Origin: Aurantibacter crassamenti
GTDB taxonomy: Bacteria > Bacteroidota > Bacteroidia > Flavobacteriales > Flavobacteriaceae
Direction of reading: 5' to 3'
Length of the DNA: 64,000 nucleotides
NCBI RefSeq assembly: GCF_016811105.1
Contig: NZ_JAFBGM010000001.1
Span: 2,174,126-2,238,125, forward strand
The stretch's first letter is position 1. Each line of letters starts with the position of its first letter. Shown piece by piece: positions 46,270 through 55,800 of the stretch. Made by a program: the position numbers and the translations under genes. The notes beneath the pieces were generated by a model. It did not search any database. It was not told the DNA's origin and saw only the letters and a list, made by a program, of their open reading frames with translations.

Positions 46270-48039
46270 ATGAGTGAAGATAAAACTGGAAATGCATTTG
46301 ATTTTAACCTTTTCAAAAGGTTGGTTGCGCTTACAAAACCCTATCGCTTAATTTTTTGGTTTGTAGCTATTACTGCAGTGTTAATTTCAATTTTTGCAAT
46401 TCTTACAGCGGTTTTTGCGGGTGATATTGTCAATGAAGGCATCAAAACTAAAGATGCTAGCGTGTTATTGAAATTGACGCTAATGATGTTTGGGCTTTTA
46501 GTGGCAGAAGTAATTTCGCAGCTAGGTTTTAACTATTACGCAAATTGGTTAGGTGAATCAGTAATTAAGGATGTTCGTGTTTCACTTTTTCAAAAGATGC
46601 TTGGTTTCAAAATGAAATATTTTGATTCTTCATCATTGGGTGTTTTAGTGACTAGGGCAGTAGCAGATATGCAGCGTATTGGTGAAATTTTTAGTCAAGG
46701 TTTCTTTGTTATTGCAGCAGATATGTTAAAAATGTTAGCTGCAGCAGGGGTTATGTTATGGTTGAATTGGAAGTTGGCATTAATTGTTTTTGGGTTGCTT
46801 CCCGTAATCTTATACGCAACTAGAGTTTTTCAAAAGGCCATGAAGGTAGCCTTTAAAGAAGTGCGTGCGCAGGTATCTAATTTGAATTCTTTTGTGCAAG
46901 AACGCATAACCGGAATGAAGATAGTACAACTTTTTACCCGTGAAGAAATTGAAAAAGAAAAATTTAGGACTATTAATGAAAAACATCAAAACGCCTGGTT
47001 GAAAACGGTTTGGTACAACTCTATATTTTTTCCGATAGCTGAGATTGTAAATGCCTTGGCTATTGGTTTAGTAGTTTGGTTTGGAATTTTGCAAAGCGTA
47101 GATAACCTTGATAAGACATATGCCGGTACTATAATTACCTTTTTCTTTTTGATTAATATGTTGTTCAGGCCATTACGGCAGATAGCTGATAAATTTAACA
47201 CCTTGCAAATGGGTATGGTTGCGGCCAATCGTGTATTTGATATTTTAGATACTGATAGTCGTATTGATGACTTAGGTACTGTTGTAAAAGATGAAGTGAA
47301 AGGTGATATTAAGTTTTCAAATGTACATTTCAGTTATGTAGCAGATGAAGAAGTACTTCATGGTATTTCTTTTGATGTAAAAGCAGGTGAAACGGTTGCA
47401 ATAGTTGGTGCTACAGGTGCTGGTAAATCAACTATTATCAATTTGTTGAATAGGTTTTATGAAATTGATTCGGGCAGTATTTTTATTGATGACGTTGCTA
47501 TTAATGATTATAAATTGGGATCCCTGCGAGGTAAAATAGCAGTTGTTTTACAAGATGTTTTTCTGTTTGCAGATACCATTGCAAATAATATTTCATTAAA
47601 AAATAAAGAAATAAGTATTGCTGAAATTGAAGCAGCAGCTAAGCAAATAGGGGTAGATGAATTTATTTCAAGTTTACCTGGCGGTTATCAATACAATGTA
47701 AAAGAGCGTGGTACAATGTTGAGTAGTGGTCAGCGTCAGTTGATTGCTTTTTTACGGGCATATGTGAGTAACCCAAGTATTTTAGTCTTAGATGAAGCTA
47801 CCTCTTCGGTAGATACTTATTCAGAACAATTAATACAGAGTGCAACAGATAAAATTACAGAAGGGCGTACCTCAATTATAATTGCACACCGTTTAGCTAC
47901 GATAAAAAAGGCAGATAAAATTTTGGTTATGGATGCTGGTCTAATTGTCGAAACCGGTACACATCAAGAATTATTAAAGAAAGGTGGTTATTACAGAAAC
48001 CTCTACGAAGCTCAATTTTTAGTAGATGAAGTTGTTTGA
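46270..48039 (+). CDS. ABC exporter, fused permease and ATPase (MsbA/LmrA-type)
   Basis: A 589-residue half transporter. Residues ~20-310 hold six helices with the exporter coupling loop region (VRAQVSNLNSFVQERITGMKIVQLFTRE). The ATPase has Walker A GATGAGKST at 380-388, a Q-loop (AVVLQDVFLF), LSSGQ at 484-488 and Walker B LVLDE at 505-509. The export substrate (lipid, drug or peptide) is unknown. Its stop (48037-48039) directly abuts the stop of cdaA on the other strand, with no spacer. Confidence 0.93.
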   Translation: MSEDKTGNAFDFNLFKRLVALTKPYRLIFWFVAITAVLISIFAILTAVFAGDIVNEGIKTKDASVLLKLTLMMFGLLVAEVISQLGFNYYANWLGESVIKDVRVSLFQKMLGFKMKYFDSSSLGVLVTRAVADMQRIGEIFSQGFFVIAADMLKMLAAAGVMLWLNWKLALIVFGLLPVILYATRVFQKAMKVAFKEVRAQVSNLNSFVQERITGMKIVQLFTREEIEKEKFRTINEKHQNAWLKTVWYNSIFFPIAEIVNALAIGLVVWFGILQSVDNLDKTYAGTIITFFFLINMLFRPLRQIADKFNTLQMGMVAANRVFDILDTDSRIDDLGTVVKDEVKGDIKFSNVHFSYVADEEVLHGISFDVKAGETVAIVGATGAGKSTIINLLNRFYEIDSGSIFIDDVAINDYKLGSLRGKIAVVLQDVFLFADTIANNISLKNKEISIAEIEAAAKQIGVDEFISSLPGGYQYNVKERGTMLSSGQRQLIAFLRAYVSNPSILVLDEATSSVDTYSEQLIQSATDKITEGRTSIIIAHRLATIKKADKILVMDAGLIVETGTHQELLKKGGYYRNLYEAQFLVDEVV

Positions 48040-48828
48040 TTAAATTAAATCTTCTTTCATTATTTCTGTCAATTCATCAATGTCTTTGTAATCAACAAAT
48101 CCTCCATTCTTAACATAAGAAATTTTACCAGTTTCCTCACTTACAACTAAAGCAAGTGCATCAGTTTTCTCAGAGATGCTAAGAGCTGCTCTATGCCGTA
48201 GGCCATATTTTAAAGGAATATTGCGATCATTCCCCACAGGTAAAACTACCCGTGTAGCTACAATGAAATTGTCTGCTATAATAGCTGCACCATCATGTAG
48301 TGGACTATTTTTATAGAAGATACTTTCAATAATTGGTTGGGTCACCTCAATATTCATTTGGTCACCTGAATTTTTTACAAATTCTAAAGAGTTCGTTCTT
48401 TCAATAACCAATAGCGCTCCGGTTTTAGATTCACTCATTCGCTCACATGCTTTTAATAAACCTCGTAAATTAAGGTCGCTTGTTAAGCCCTCTTTTTGTC
48501 TTAAAAATTTGAAGTGCTTTATGAAATTACGCTTGTTTGAAAAATTTGTAGATCCAATCATCAACAAAAACTTTCTTATTTCTTGTTGAAAAACAATTAT
48601 CAAGGCAATAAGTCCTACTTGCATAAATTGACCAACAAGACTACTTATCATTTGCATGCCAAGTAATTCTGTCAATTTCCAGAACCCCCAAACAATAACA
48701 ATTCCGATAAAAATATTGATTGCAACCGAGCCGCGAACCAATTTGTAAACATAATAGAGTAAGATAGCGACTAGAATTATGTCGATGAAGTCGGTAATCT
48801 TAAAATCGATAAAATTCAAAAAATCCAA
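48040..48828 (-). CDS. cdaA: diadenylate cyclase CdaA
   Basis: A 262-residue membrane-bound enzyme making c-di-AMP from two ATP. Three N-terminal helices (residues ~13-82) precede the DAC domain with DGA at 179-181 (SPLHDGAAII) and RHR at 211-213 (YGLRHRAAL). The arrangement is that of CdaA (YbbP) proteins. It is read after folP on the same strand with a 35-base gap. No CdaR or GlmM neighbour is present, unlike in Firmicutes. Confidence 0.95.
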   Translation of the reverse strand: MDFLNFIDFKITDFIDIILVAILLYYVYKLVRGSVAINIFIGIVIVWGFWKLTELLGMQMISSLVGQFMQVGLIALIIVFQQEIRKFLLMIGSTNFSNKRNFIKHFKFLRQKEGLTSDLNLRGLLKACERMSESKTGALLVIERTNSLEFVKNSGDQMNIEVTQPIIESIFYKNSPLHDGAAIIADNFIVATRVVLPVGNDRNIPLKYGLRHRAALSISEKTDALALVVSEETGKISYVKNGGFVDYKDIDELTEIMKEDLI

Positions 48829-48863
48829 TCCGTAGTGTTTTTGTAAAATTAGAAAAAAAAGGG

Positions 48864-49697
48864 TTATGCAGTAGCACCAATTAATTCTTCATATAAATGC
48901 ACGCATTCTATCGCTTCTTTTACATCATGAACTCTAAGAATATTAGCGCCTTTGTCTAAGGCTAACATGTTTAATGCAGTTGTTCCGTTTAGTGCAGACA
49001 CAGCATTTATGTTTAGCGTTTTAAAAATCATTGATTTTCGGCTAAGTCCTGCTAATATTGGCACGTCAAAGGTTTTTAAAAGATTTAAATGTTGTAATAA
49101 TTCAAAATTTTGAGGTCTTGTTTTAGAAAATCCGAAGCCAGGGTCAATGATTATATCGTTGATACCTAATTCTCTGGCTAAGTTTATTCGTTCAGAGAAG
49201 TACTTTCGAATTTCAATACTAATATCATTATAATCGGTTAGTTCACGCATTGTTTTCGGTGTACCTCGCATATGCATCATAATGTAAGGCACTTTATATT
49301 TTGCAACAACTTGCATCATTTTGGCATCTAACATACCTGCAGAAATATCATTAATAAGCGCTGCTCCTATTTCTAAGCATCGTTCAGCAACTATACTTCT
49401 AAAGGTATCTATAGATAGAATAACTTCCGGAAATTCTTTAAGTAACAATGCAACAATGGGCAACATTCTATTCAACTCTTCATCAATAGAAATATCATCG
49501 GCACCAGGTCTTGAGCTATATGCGCCTAAATCAATAAATGTGGCACCTTCGGTAAGCATTTTTTCGGTATGTAGTAAAATTGATTTAGGGTCAGAATGCT
49601 TTCCTCCGTCATAAAAAGAATCAGGAGTAAGGTTCAAAATACCCATAACTTTAGGTGAACTGAGATTAATAAGTTCTTGCTTGCAATTAATGGTCAT
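48864..49697 (-). CDS. folP: dihydropteroate synthase
   Basis: A 277-residue TIM-barrel enzyme joining dihydropterin pyrophosphate to p-aminobenzoate, the sulfonamide target. It shows the family blocks MGILNLTPDSFYDGGKH, GATFIDLGAYSSRPGA, LINDISAG, YIMMHMRGTPKTM, IIDPGFGFSKT and GLSRKSMI. The C-terminal LRVHDVKEAIECVHLY is typical. It diverges from the DUF1599 gene. Confidence 0.96.
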   Translation of the reverse strand: MTINCKQELINLSSPKVMGILNLTPDSFYDGGKHSDPKSILLHTEKMLTEGATFIDLGAYSSRPGADDISIDEELNRMLPIVALLLKEFPEVILSIDTFRSIVAERCLEIGAALINDISAGMLDAKMMQVVAKYKVPYIMMHMRGTPKTMRELTDYNDISIEIRKYFSERINLARELGINDIIIDPGFGFSKTRPQNFELLQHLNLLKTFDVPILAGLSRKSMIFKTLNINAVSALNGTTALNMLALDKGANILRVHDVKEAIECVHLYEELIGATA

Positions 49698-49813
49698 TGA
49701 ATATTTATATTTGGGCTTTTTAGGTTACATTTCTGTTAATACCAAGAGTTATCGGTACATGACTTTGATGATTCCAATATTTTAAGCGAAATTTACGGAA
49801 AATTATATAGTAG

Positions 49814-50365
49814 ATGCAGTACACTTCGGAACAATATGATGCGGTAATAAAGACCTGTAGAGAACTGTTCCAAAAAAAGATGAAAGATTACGGTAGCGCA
49901 TGGCGAATTTTACGCCTTCCTTCGCTAACCGATCAAATATTTATCAAGGCAAAACGAATTCGTGGACTACAAGAAAATGAAGTTCAAAAGGTTGACGAAG
50001 GGCAGCAATCAGAATTCATAGGTATTATAAACTATTCTTTAATGGCTTTGATCCAAATGGAATTAGGTGTTGCTGACGACCCTGATTTATCCACAGAACA
50101 AGCTGTTGAATTATATGATAAGCATACCAATGCAACCAAAGAACTCATGCAAAACAAAAATCACGATTATGGTGAAGCATGGCGTGATATGCGTGTAAGT
50201 TCTTTAACCGACTTAATTATTCAAAAATTATTGCGTGTTAAACAGATAGAAGATAATAAAGGCAAAACATTGGTAAGTGAAGGTATTGATGCCAACTATC
50301 AAGACATGGTTAATTATGCTATTTTTGCCTTGATTCACTTAGAAGAAAATTCGAATAAAGCATGA
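49814..50365 (+). CDS. DUF1599-domain protein with internal duplication
   Basis: A 183-residue protein made of two similar halves. YDAVIKTCRELFQKKMKDYGSAWRILRLPSLTDQI...EFIGIINYSLMALIQMELG (about 8-90) is echoed by YDKHTNATKELMQNKNHDYGEAWRDMRVSSLTDLI...NYQDMVNYAIFALIHLEE (about 100-178). Each half carries a DYGxAWR signature. This is the DUF1599 family of Bacteroidota; the biochemical role is unknown to me. It overlaps the DoxX gene by 4 bases and begins the tpiA-side gene row. A possible -7 box TATATTTG lies at 49706-49713. Confidence 0.85.
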   Translation: MQYTSEQYDAVIKTCRELFQKKMKDYGSAWRILRLPSLTDQIFIKAKRIRGLQENEVQKVDEGQQSEFIGIINYSLMALIQMELGVADDPDLSTEQAVELYDKHTNATKELMQNKNHDYGEAWRDMRVSSLTDLIIQKLLRVKQIEDNKGKTLVSEGIDANYQDMVNYAIFALIHLEENSNKA

Positions 50366-51459
50366 AGTATTTAGTGTCATTTTCAAGAATAATAGTAGGT
50401 GTATTATTCATAATTAGTGGCTTTATAAAACTAAATGATCCAGTAGGCTTTTCATTTAAATTAGAAGAATATTTTAGCCAAGGCGTATTAAATCTACCAA
50501 TTTTGATGGATTATGCACTGGTAATTTCATTGCTAGTTGTCATTGTAGAAGTACTGCTAGGCGTTATGTTATTAATAGGATATAGAGCTAAACTTACGGT
50601 TTGGAGCTTACTATTAATGATAATCTTTTTTACATTTCTTACTTTTTATTCGGCCTATTTTAATAAAGTAACCGATTGCGGATGTTTTGGAGATGCCATT
50701 AAATTAACGCCATGGGAGTCATTTACAAAAGACATTATTTTACTAGTACTTATTTTGATTCTCTTTGTAGGTAAAAAATATATTAAGCCGTTATTTCCAT
50801 TTAATCTAGAACGGATTGTGATGGTGGTTTCATTACTTGCTTGTGCCCTGTATGCCAATTATGTATTGAAACATTTACCAGTAATTGATTTTAGACCTTA
50901 TAAGATTGACGCGAATATAGCAGAAGGAATGACAGTTCCAGAAAATGCGCCAGAATCCATTTTCGATTATGCCTGGCGTTTTAAGGTAAATGGTGAAGAG
51001 CAAATTATAGTTACCCAAGGTGATTATCCAACAGTAGATGGTGAGTTTATAGATGTTGAAACTACTGAAGTACAGAAAGGCTATGAGCCACCTGTGCATG
51101 ATTTTACGGTGGAGCAGAATGGTGAAGATTTTGCCGCTACTTTATTGCAAGAACCTAAATTGGTTATGATAATTGCATATGACTTAAGAAAGAGTAATTT
51201 GCAAGCTTTTTTAGAAGTAAAAGAAGTGACTGATACGGCAATCAAAAACGGGTATAAAGTTATTGGAATGTCTGCCTCTAATGAGGCGCAAACTGCTGAA
51301 TTGAAGAAAAAATATCAGCTAGATTTTGACTTCTATTATACTGATGAAACTACCTTAAAAACCATAGTAAGAAGTAATCCGGGAGTATTAGTTCTAGAAA
51401 AAGGTACAATTAAACAAAAAGTGCATTATAATGATTTAGATGATTTGACTTTTGAATAG
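50362..51459 (+). CDS. DoxX-like membrane protein (BT_3928 type)
   Basis: A 365-residue protein. The N-terminal half (to ~175) has about five helices of the DoxX/MauE type (IIVGVLFIISGFIKLNDPVGFSFKLEEYF) with CGCFGD. The C-terminal half (~250-365) is a soluble thioredoxin-like region (KLVMIIAYDLRKSNLQAFLEVKEVTDTAIKNGYKVIGMSAS) lacking a CxxC. It is coupled to DUF1599 by a 4-base overlap. A redox-linked role is only suggested by the fold. Confidence 0.85.
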   Translation: MKYLVSFSRIIVGVLFIISGFIKLNDPVGFSFKLEEYFSQGVLNLPILMDYALVISLLVVIVEVLLGVMLLIGYRAKLTVWSLLLMIIFFTFLTFYSAYFNKVTDCGCFGDAIKLTPWESFTKDIILLVLILILFVGKKYIKPLFPFNLERIVMVVSLLACALYANYVLKHLPVIDFRPYKIDANIAEGMTVPENAPESIFDYAWRFKVNGEEQIIVTQGDYPTVDGEFIDVETTEVQKGYEPPVHDFTVEQNGEDFAATLLQEPKLVMIIAYDLRKSNLQAFLEVKEVTDTAIKNGYKVIGMSASNEAQTAELKKKYQLDFDFYYTDETTLKTIVRSNPGVLVLEKGTIKQKVHYNDLDDLTFE

Positions 51460-51549
51460 CTAAATAATAACTACCAGTAAAATTTACAGTGTACTTAAAG
51501 TTGACTTATTTATAAATGAAAATCCTCAGAAAATAATAAATACAAAAAG

Positions 51550-52299
51550 ATGAGAAGTAAAATAGTAGCAGGTAATTGGAAAATGAACAAGACCTATCAC
51601 GAGATGGAAATCTTGTTAGGTGAACTCGAAGCTAAAGTGCCAGACACAGAGGCTGAAATTATGGTTGCACCAAGTTTTGTAAATCTTCCTAGAGCATTTA
51701 TGATGCTAGAATCATCAGTTATAGAGCCTATTGCTCAGAATATGCACTTTGCAGAAAGTGGTGCTTATACTGGTGAAGTATCTGCTGATATGCTTTTGGG
51801 TATTGGTATTGAGACTGTAATTTTAGGTCACTCAGAACGTCGTTCTATTTTTGGTGAAACAGACGATGTATTGGCGAAAAAAGTTGTTGCTGCTCTTGCT
51901 AAAAATTTACGTGTAGTATTTTGTTTTGGCGAAGAATTAGAAGACAGAAAATCTGATAATCATTTTAATATTGTAGCTGATCAATTAACCAAAGGGCTTT
52001 TTAATTTAGAAGCTGATGCATGGAAAAATATTGTTTTAGCTTATGAGCCTGTATGGGCAATTGGTACTGGTGAAACTGCTTCACCAGAGCAAGCACAAGA
52101 AATGCATGCTTTTATTAGAAAGGCTATTTCAGATAAGTATGATGCGACTATTGCTGATAATGTTTCCATTCTGTATGGTGGAAGCGTAAAGCCAGCTAAC
52201 GCAGCTGAAATATTCTCAAAACCAGATGTTGATGGTGGCTTAATTGGTGGTGCATCTTTAAACGCAGATGACTTTATGGCTATTGTAAAAGCAATATAA
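51550..52299 (+). CDS. tpiA: triosephosphate isomerase
   Basis: A 249-residue glycolytic TIM barrel interconverting dihydroxyacetone phosphate and glyceraldehyde 3-phosphate. Lys11 (VAGNWKMNK), His94 (ILGHSERR) and Glu166 (AYEPVWAIGTG) form the active site, and LYGGSVKPANA and DGGLIGGASL bind phosphate. Full length. It ends before a strong terminator. Confidence 0.98.
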   Translation: MRSKIVAGNWKMNKTYHEMEILLGELEAKVPDTEAEIMVAPSFVNLPRAFMMLESSVIEPIAQNMHFAESGAYTGEVSADMLLGIGIETVILGHSERRSIFGETDDVLAKKVVAALAKNLRVVFCFGEELEDRKSDNHFNIVADQLTKGLFNLEADAWKNIVLAYEPVWAIGTGETASPEQAQEMHAFIRKAISDKYDATIADNVSILYGGSVKPANAAEIFSKPDVDGGLIGGASLNADDFMAIVKAI

Positions 52300-52313
52300 T
52301 TCTTGAAAATATT

Positions 52314-52347
52314 AAAACACCTCCTCTTTTTCAAGAGGAGGTGTTTT
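52314..52347 (+). terminator. rho-independent terminator after tpiA
   Basis: AAAACACCTCCTCTT, a TTTC loop, AAGAGGAGGTGTTTT: a perfect 15-bp stem placed between tpiA and prmA. It likely ends most tpiA transcripts. Confidence 0.9.
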
Positions 52348-52393
52348 CATTTATTAAACACATAAGTTCACTATTAATTCTAGAAAAAAAGCG

Positions 52394-53236
52394 GTGTCTA
52401 ATTTAAACTATATAGAGTATACTTTTGCAATACATCCTGTTCAGCCAGGTGCTGAAATTTTGATTGCTGAACTTGGTGAACGTAATTTTGAGAGTTTTGT
52501 TGAACAAGAAAACGGACTCTTGGCATATATTAAAAAAGCCGATTGGTCAGATGACATTTTAGAAGAAATTACTATTCTTGAAAATTCTGAATTCCAGATA
52601 TCATTCGAGTTCAAAGAAATAGAACAAGAAAACTGGAACGTTACTTGGGAAACCAACTTTCAACCCATTCAAGTTGAGAATCGATGTCGCGTTAGAGCAC
52701 CATTTCATGAGAAATTAGACTTTGAATATGATATTGTAATTGAACCCAAAATGAGTTTTGGTACGGGGCATCATGAAACAACGCAAATGATGTTGCGCTA
52801 TGTTCTTGAGAATGATTTTAGTGAGAAGTCGGTTTTAGATATGGGTAGTGGTACAGGGGTGCTTGCTATTCTGGCTGAAATGCGTGGCGCCACAAAAATT
52901 GATGCAATTGATATCGATAACTGGTGTTATTTAAATGCACTAGAAAATGTAGACCGAAATGATTGTAAAAATATTACAGTTTTAGAAGGTGATGCACGTT
53001 TACTCAAAACTGCAAATACATATGATATTATTTTGGCTAATATCAATAGAAATATCTTGCTACAAGATATACCAACCTATGCTAACGCTATCAAATCTGG
53101 AGGTTTTCTCTTTTTAAGCGGATTTTATGCTGATGACATTCCAATGATTACTGATACTTGTAGTAAATCAGGTTTTACATTTCAGAATAACCTGCAAAAT
53201 GGTGATTGGGTGGCTGCTACATTTCTAAAAAACTAG
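52394..53236 (+). CDS. prmA: ribosomal protein L11 methyltransferase
   Basis: A 280-residue SAM-dependent methyltransferase modifying L11. The PrmA-type substrate-binding region (~1-100) precedes FGTGHHETTQMMLRYVL and motif I VLDMGSGTGVLAILAEMRGA, then IILANINRNILLQDIP. The start is a GTG at 52394 (SNLNYIEYTFAIHP); no better ATG is in frame. It is 47 bases past the terminator, so it needs its own promoter or readthrough. Confidence 0.94.
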   Translation: MSNLNYIEYTFAIHPVQPGAEILIAELGERNFESFVEQENGLLAYIKKADWSDDILEEITILENSEFQISFEFKEIEQENWNVTWETNFQPIQVENRCRVRAPFHEKLDFEYDIVIEPKMSFGTGHHETTQMMLRYVLENDFSEKSVLDMGSGTGVLAILAEMRGATKIDAIDIDNWCYLNALENVDRNDCKNITVLEGDARLLKTANTYDIILANINRNILLQDIPTYANAIKSGGFLFLSGFYADDIPMITDTCSKSGFTFQNNLQNGDWVAATFLKN

Positions 53237-53332
53237 AATTAAACAATATTTCAAAAAGTATTTCCGTTGTAATTTTGTATAAATTTAAGAAGCTATTTTT
53301 TAGAAATTTATATATTAGTTGAAAATTTATTT

Positions 53333-53608
53333 ATGGATACGAATGAAAGAATTCTAGAAGAGGTTCTAGTAGAAGAAGAGACCGTAAAACAAAATGAAAT
53401 AGTACTTTTTAATGATGACGTCAATACTTTTGACCATGTCATTGATACTTTGGTTGATGTTTGTGAACATTCACCAGAGCAAGCCGAACAATGCTCCCTC
53501 ATTGTGCACTACAAAGGAAAATGTACAGTTAAGACTGGTGAATATGATGACTTAAAACCGAGATGTAGTCGATTATTAAAGGCCGGTTTAAGCGCAGAAA
53601 TTGTATAA
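53333..53608 (+). CDS. clpS: ClpS, adaptor of the Clp protease
   Basis: A 91-residue adaptor that delivers N-end-rule substrates to ClpAP-type protease. The fold core shows EIVLFNDDVNTFDHVIDTLVDVCEHSPEQAEQCSLIVHYKGKCTVKTG; the NDDVNTFD block carries substrate-pocket residues. A possible -7 box TAATTTTG lies at 53270-53277. It is convergent with the YeeE pair, with one base between stops. Confidence 0.94.
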   Translation: MDTNERILEEVLVEEETVKQNEIVLFNDDVNTFDHVIDTLVDVCEHSPEQAEQCSLIVHYKGKCTVKTGEYDDLKPRCSRLLKAGLSAEIV

Positions 53609-53609
53609 A

Positions 53610-54023
53610 TTAATGCGGAAGCTTATCACGCAGTAATCCGTAAACAAATGTGCCTAACATAGCGGCAGCAATTACAATCAACATACTATACACACCTGTT
53701 CCTAAAAGAATATACATTGGGCCTGGGCAAGCACCTGCTAGAGCCCAACCAAGTCCGAATATGGCGCCACCTACCAAATAACGTGTGACACTTTTGTTTT
53801 TCGGAGGAAGATTAATAGCATTACCATCAATACTTTTGATGTTGAATTTTTTCAATCCCCAAATAAATAATATTCCAAGTCCAACTGCAGAACCAATAAT
53901 ACCATACATGTGAAATGATTGAAATTTAAACATTTCAAATATTCGATACCATGAAACAGCCTCTGATTTTACAAGAACAATTCCGAAAAATATACCGACC
54001 AATAAAAATTTTAAAAACTTCAT
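53610..54023 (-). CDS. YeeE/YedE-family sulfur transport protein, C-terminal-half type
   Basis: A 137-residue membrane protein with four helices and the motif GWALAGACPGPMYILLG, the conserved Cys loop of the YeeE/YedE family (thiosulfate or sulfur uptake). It begins 2 bases after its longer partner at 54026. The pair corresponds to the two halves of a full-length YeeE, here encoded separately. The transported species is inferred from family knowledge. Confidence 0.87.
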   Translation of the reverse strand: MKFLKFLLVGIFFGIVLVKSEAVSWYRIFEMFKFQSFHMYGIIGSAVGLGILFIWGLKKFNIKSIDGNAINLPPKNKSVTRYLVGGAIFGLGWALAGACPGPMYILLGTGVYSMLIVIAAAMLGTFVYGLLRDKLPH

Positions 54024-54025
54024 AA

Positions 54026-54583
54026 TTAAAAGATAAGAGGTAAAAGAAAATGAGTCATCAATAAGCCACCAATGAAAAAGCCAATTACGGCAATTAAAGA
54101 AGGTAGCTGTAAATTACTTAAGCCGGTAATAGCGTGTCCAGAGGTACATCCGCCAGCATAGCGAGTTCCAAAACCAACAAGAAAACCAGCCACTATTAAA
54201 ATCGACATTCCTTTAAGGGTAGCAATATTTTCCATTCCGTAAACTTCAGTTGGTAACAGTGATTCTCCAATGTTTGAAAAACCAAAAGCTTGTAAGTCAA
54301 CAATTGTTTCAGGGCTAAGGTTCATAGTGGACCCATCAGAAAGAAAATTAACTGCAATATAGCCGCCAATAATTGCGCCAAGCACAACAGTTAAATTCCA
54401 ACGTTGTGCTTTCCAGTCAAACCTAAAGAAATCCGAAAATTTCCCTGCACCACCAATAGTACATAAAGTTCTAAGGTTTGAAGACATACCAAAGGTCTTT
54501 CCGAAATAAATCAGCACAAACATTATAAGGGCAATTAATGGACCGGACACATACCAAGGCCATGGTTTTAATAGAAATTCCAT
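54026..54583 (-). CDS. YeeE/YedE-family sulfur transport protein, N-terminal-half type
   Basis: A 185-residue membrane protein with about five helices and the family motif [26 protein letters not shown], whose Cys is thought to bind sulfur. It pairs with the following half-size protein, and both are needed in two-gene versions of the system. The first 50 residues hold an extra helix and [11 protein letters not shown]. Confidence 0.88.
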   Translation of the reverse strand: MEFLLKPWPWYVSGPLIALIMFVLIYFGKTFGMSSNLRTLCTIGGAGKFSDFFRFDWKAQRWNLTVVLGAIIGGYIAVNFLSDGSTMNLSPETIVDLQAFGFSNIGESLLPTEVYGMENIATLKGMSILIVAGFLVGFGTRYAGGCTSGHAITGLSNLQLPSLIAVIGFFIGGLLMTHFLLPLIF

Positions 54584-54666
54584 AAATTTAATTTGTTATA
54601 AAGATAATTGTAAAATTTGGCTAAAGCATAAAAACAATTCTAGCTATATTTAACTAAAATCATCCC

Positions 54667-55731
54667 ATGCCTAAAACTAAATTACCAGCTTACTTTGTCC
54701 TATTTGTTGTCTTAACCTTACAATCTTTTTTCACATTGATTGTGGCACAAGAACCGCCAAGAAGTTATGTTGCTCAAAAGGCAAATGACGTTATTCATAT
54801 TGATGGTAAGGCTACAGAAGCAACTTGGCAGACAGCTCAATTTACATCAAAATTTATTGATATTGAAGGTGTTAAAACGCCGAAGTATGACACGCGGATG
54901 AAAATGTCTTGGGACGATTCAAACTTATATTTTTATGTAGAAATGAATGAGCCACATGTGTGGGGAACGTTAAAAGAGCGAGATACGGTCATTTTTTATA
55001 ACAACGATTTTGAAGTGTTCATTGACCCAGACGGGGATACCCATAATTATTTAGAATTTGAAATGAATGCCTTGAATACCGTTTGGGATTTATGGCTTAC
55101 CAAACCGTATCGTAATGGCCCTAAAGTGATTGATGGTTGGGATATTCATGGATTAAAATCAGCAGTGCATATAAATGGCACATTAAATAATGCGAATGAT
55201 AGCGATACTAGTTGGAGTGTAGAAATCGCAATGCCTTGGAAAGCACTTTTAGAAGCAGACAAGACTAATGAAGTGCCGAGCGGTAAATTTTGGCGCATTA
55301 ATTTTTCAAGAGTGAATTGGGATTTTGATTTGATTGATGGTCGGTATTCGAGAAAGAAAGATGCTGAAGGTAAATATCTGCGAGAGTATAATTGGGTGTG
55401 GTCACCGCAAGGCGTTATCAACATGCATGAACCCGAACATTGGGGTTATGTGTATTTTTCAGAAAATGGAAATGAAACATTTGAAATACCCCAAGAAGAG
55501 AAATTGAAATGGCGTTTGTATGCTGTGGCAAGAAAATTATGGTCGACTAAAAATGCCCCAATCAGCAAAAAACAAATGCAAGAAATAACAGCGGAGTGGG
55601 AGGTAGATGGTGAAATTGTCAAACCTGTTTTTGAGCAGCATTCCACGGGTTGGAATCTTTCAGTAGTAAGTCCGTTTACTAATAAAACCTTAAGCGTGTC
55701 TGAAGACGGCAAGTTTATTTCAAAAGAATGA
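54667..55731 (+). CDS. secreted CBM9-like carbohydrate-binding protein
   Basis: A 354-residue exported protein (signal ending near IVAQE). Residues ~45-245 are a family 9-like carbohydrate-binding module: HIDGKATEATWQTAQFTSKFIDIEG, DTRMKMSWDDSNLYFYVEM, FEVFIDPDGDTHNYLEFEMNALNTVWDLWL and WSVEIAMPWKAL. A C-terminal ~100 residues (VNMHEPEHWGYVYFSE onward) is helical and of unknown role. It stands alone; no catalytic domain is evident. Such proteins are common in Bacteroidota and their targets are mostly unknown. Confidence 0.83.
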   Translation: MPKTKLPAYFVLFVVLTLQSFFTLIVAQEPPRSYVAQKANDVIHIDGKATEATWQTAQFTSKFIDIEGVKTPKYDTRMKMSWDDSNLYFYVEMNEPHVWGTLKERDTVIFYNNDFEVFIDPDGDTHNYLEFEMNALNTVWDLWLTKPYRNGPKVIDGWDIHGLKSAVHINGTLNNANDSDTSWSVEIAMPWKALLEADKTNEVPSGKFWRINFSRVNWDFDLIDGRYSRKKDAEGKYLREYNWVWSPQGVINMHEPEHWGYVYFSENGNETFEIPQEEKLKWRLYAVARKLWSTKNAPISKKQMQEITAEWEVDGEIVKPVFEQHSTGWNLSVVSPFTNKTLSVSEDGKFISKE

Positions 55732-55800
55732 TAAAATGTATTAATTAATCAATTTAAAACTATTTTCGTTCTAACCATGAATTAATCTAAATACTGAAAA

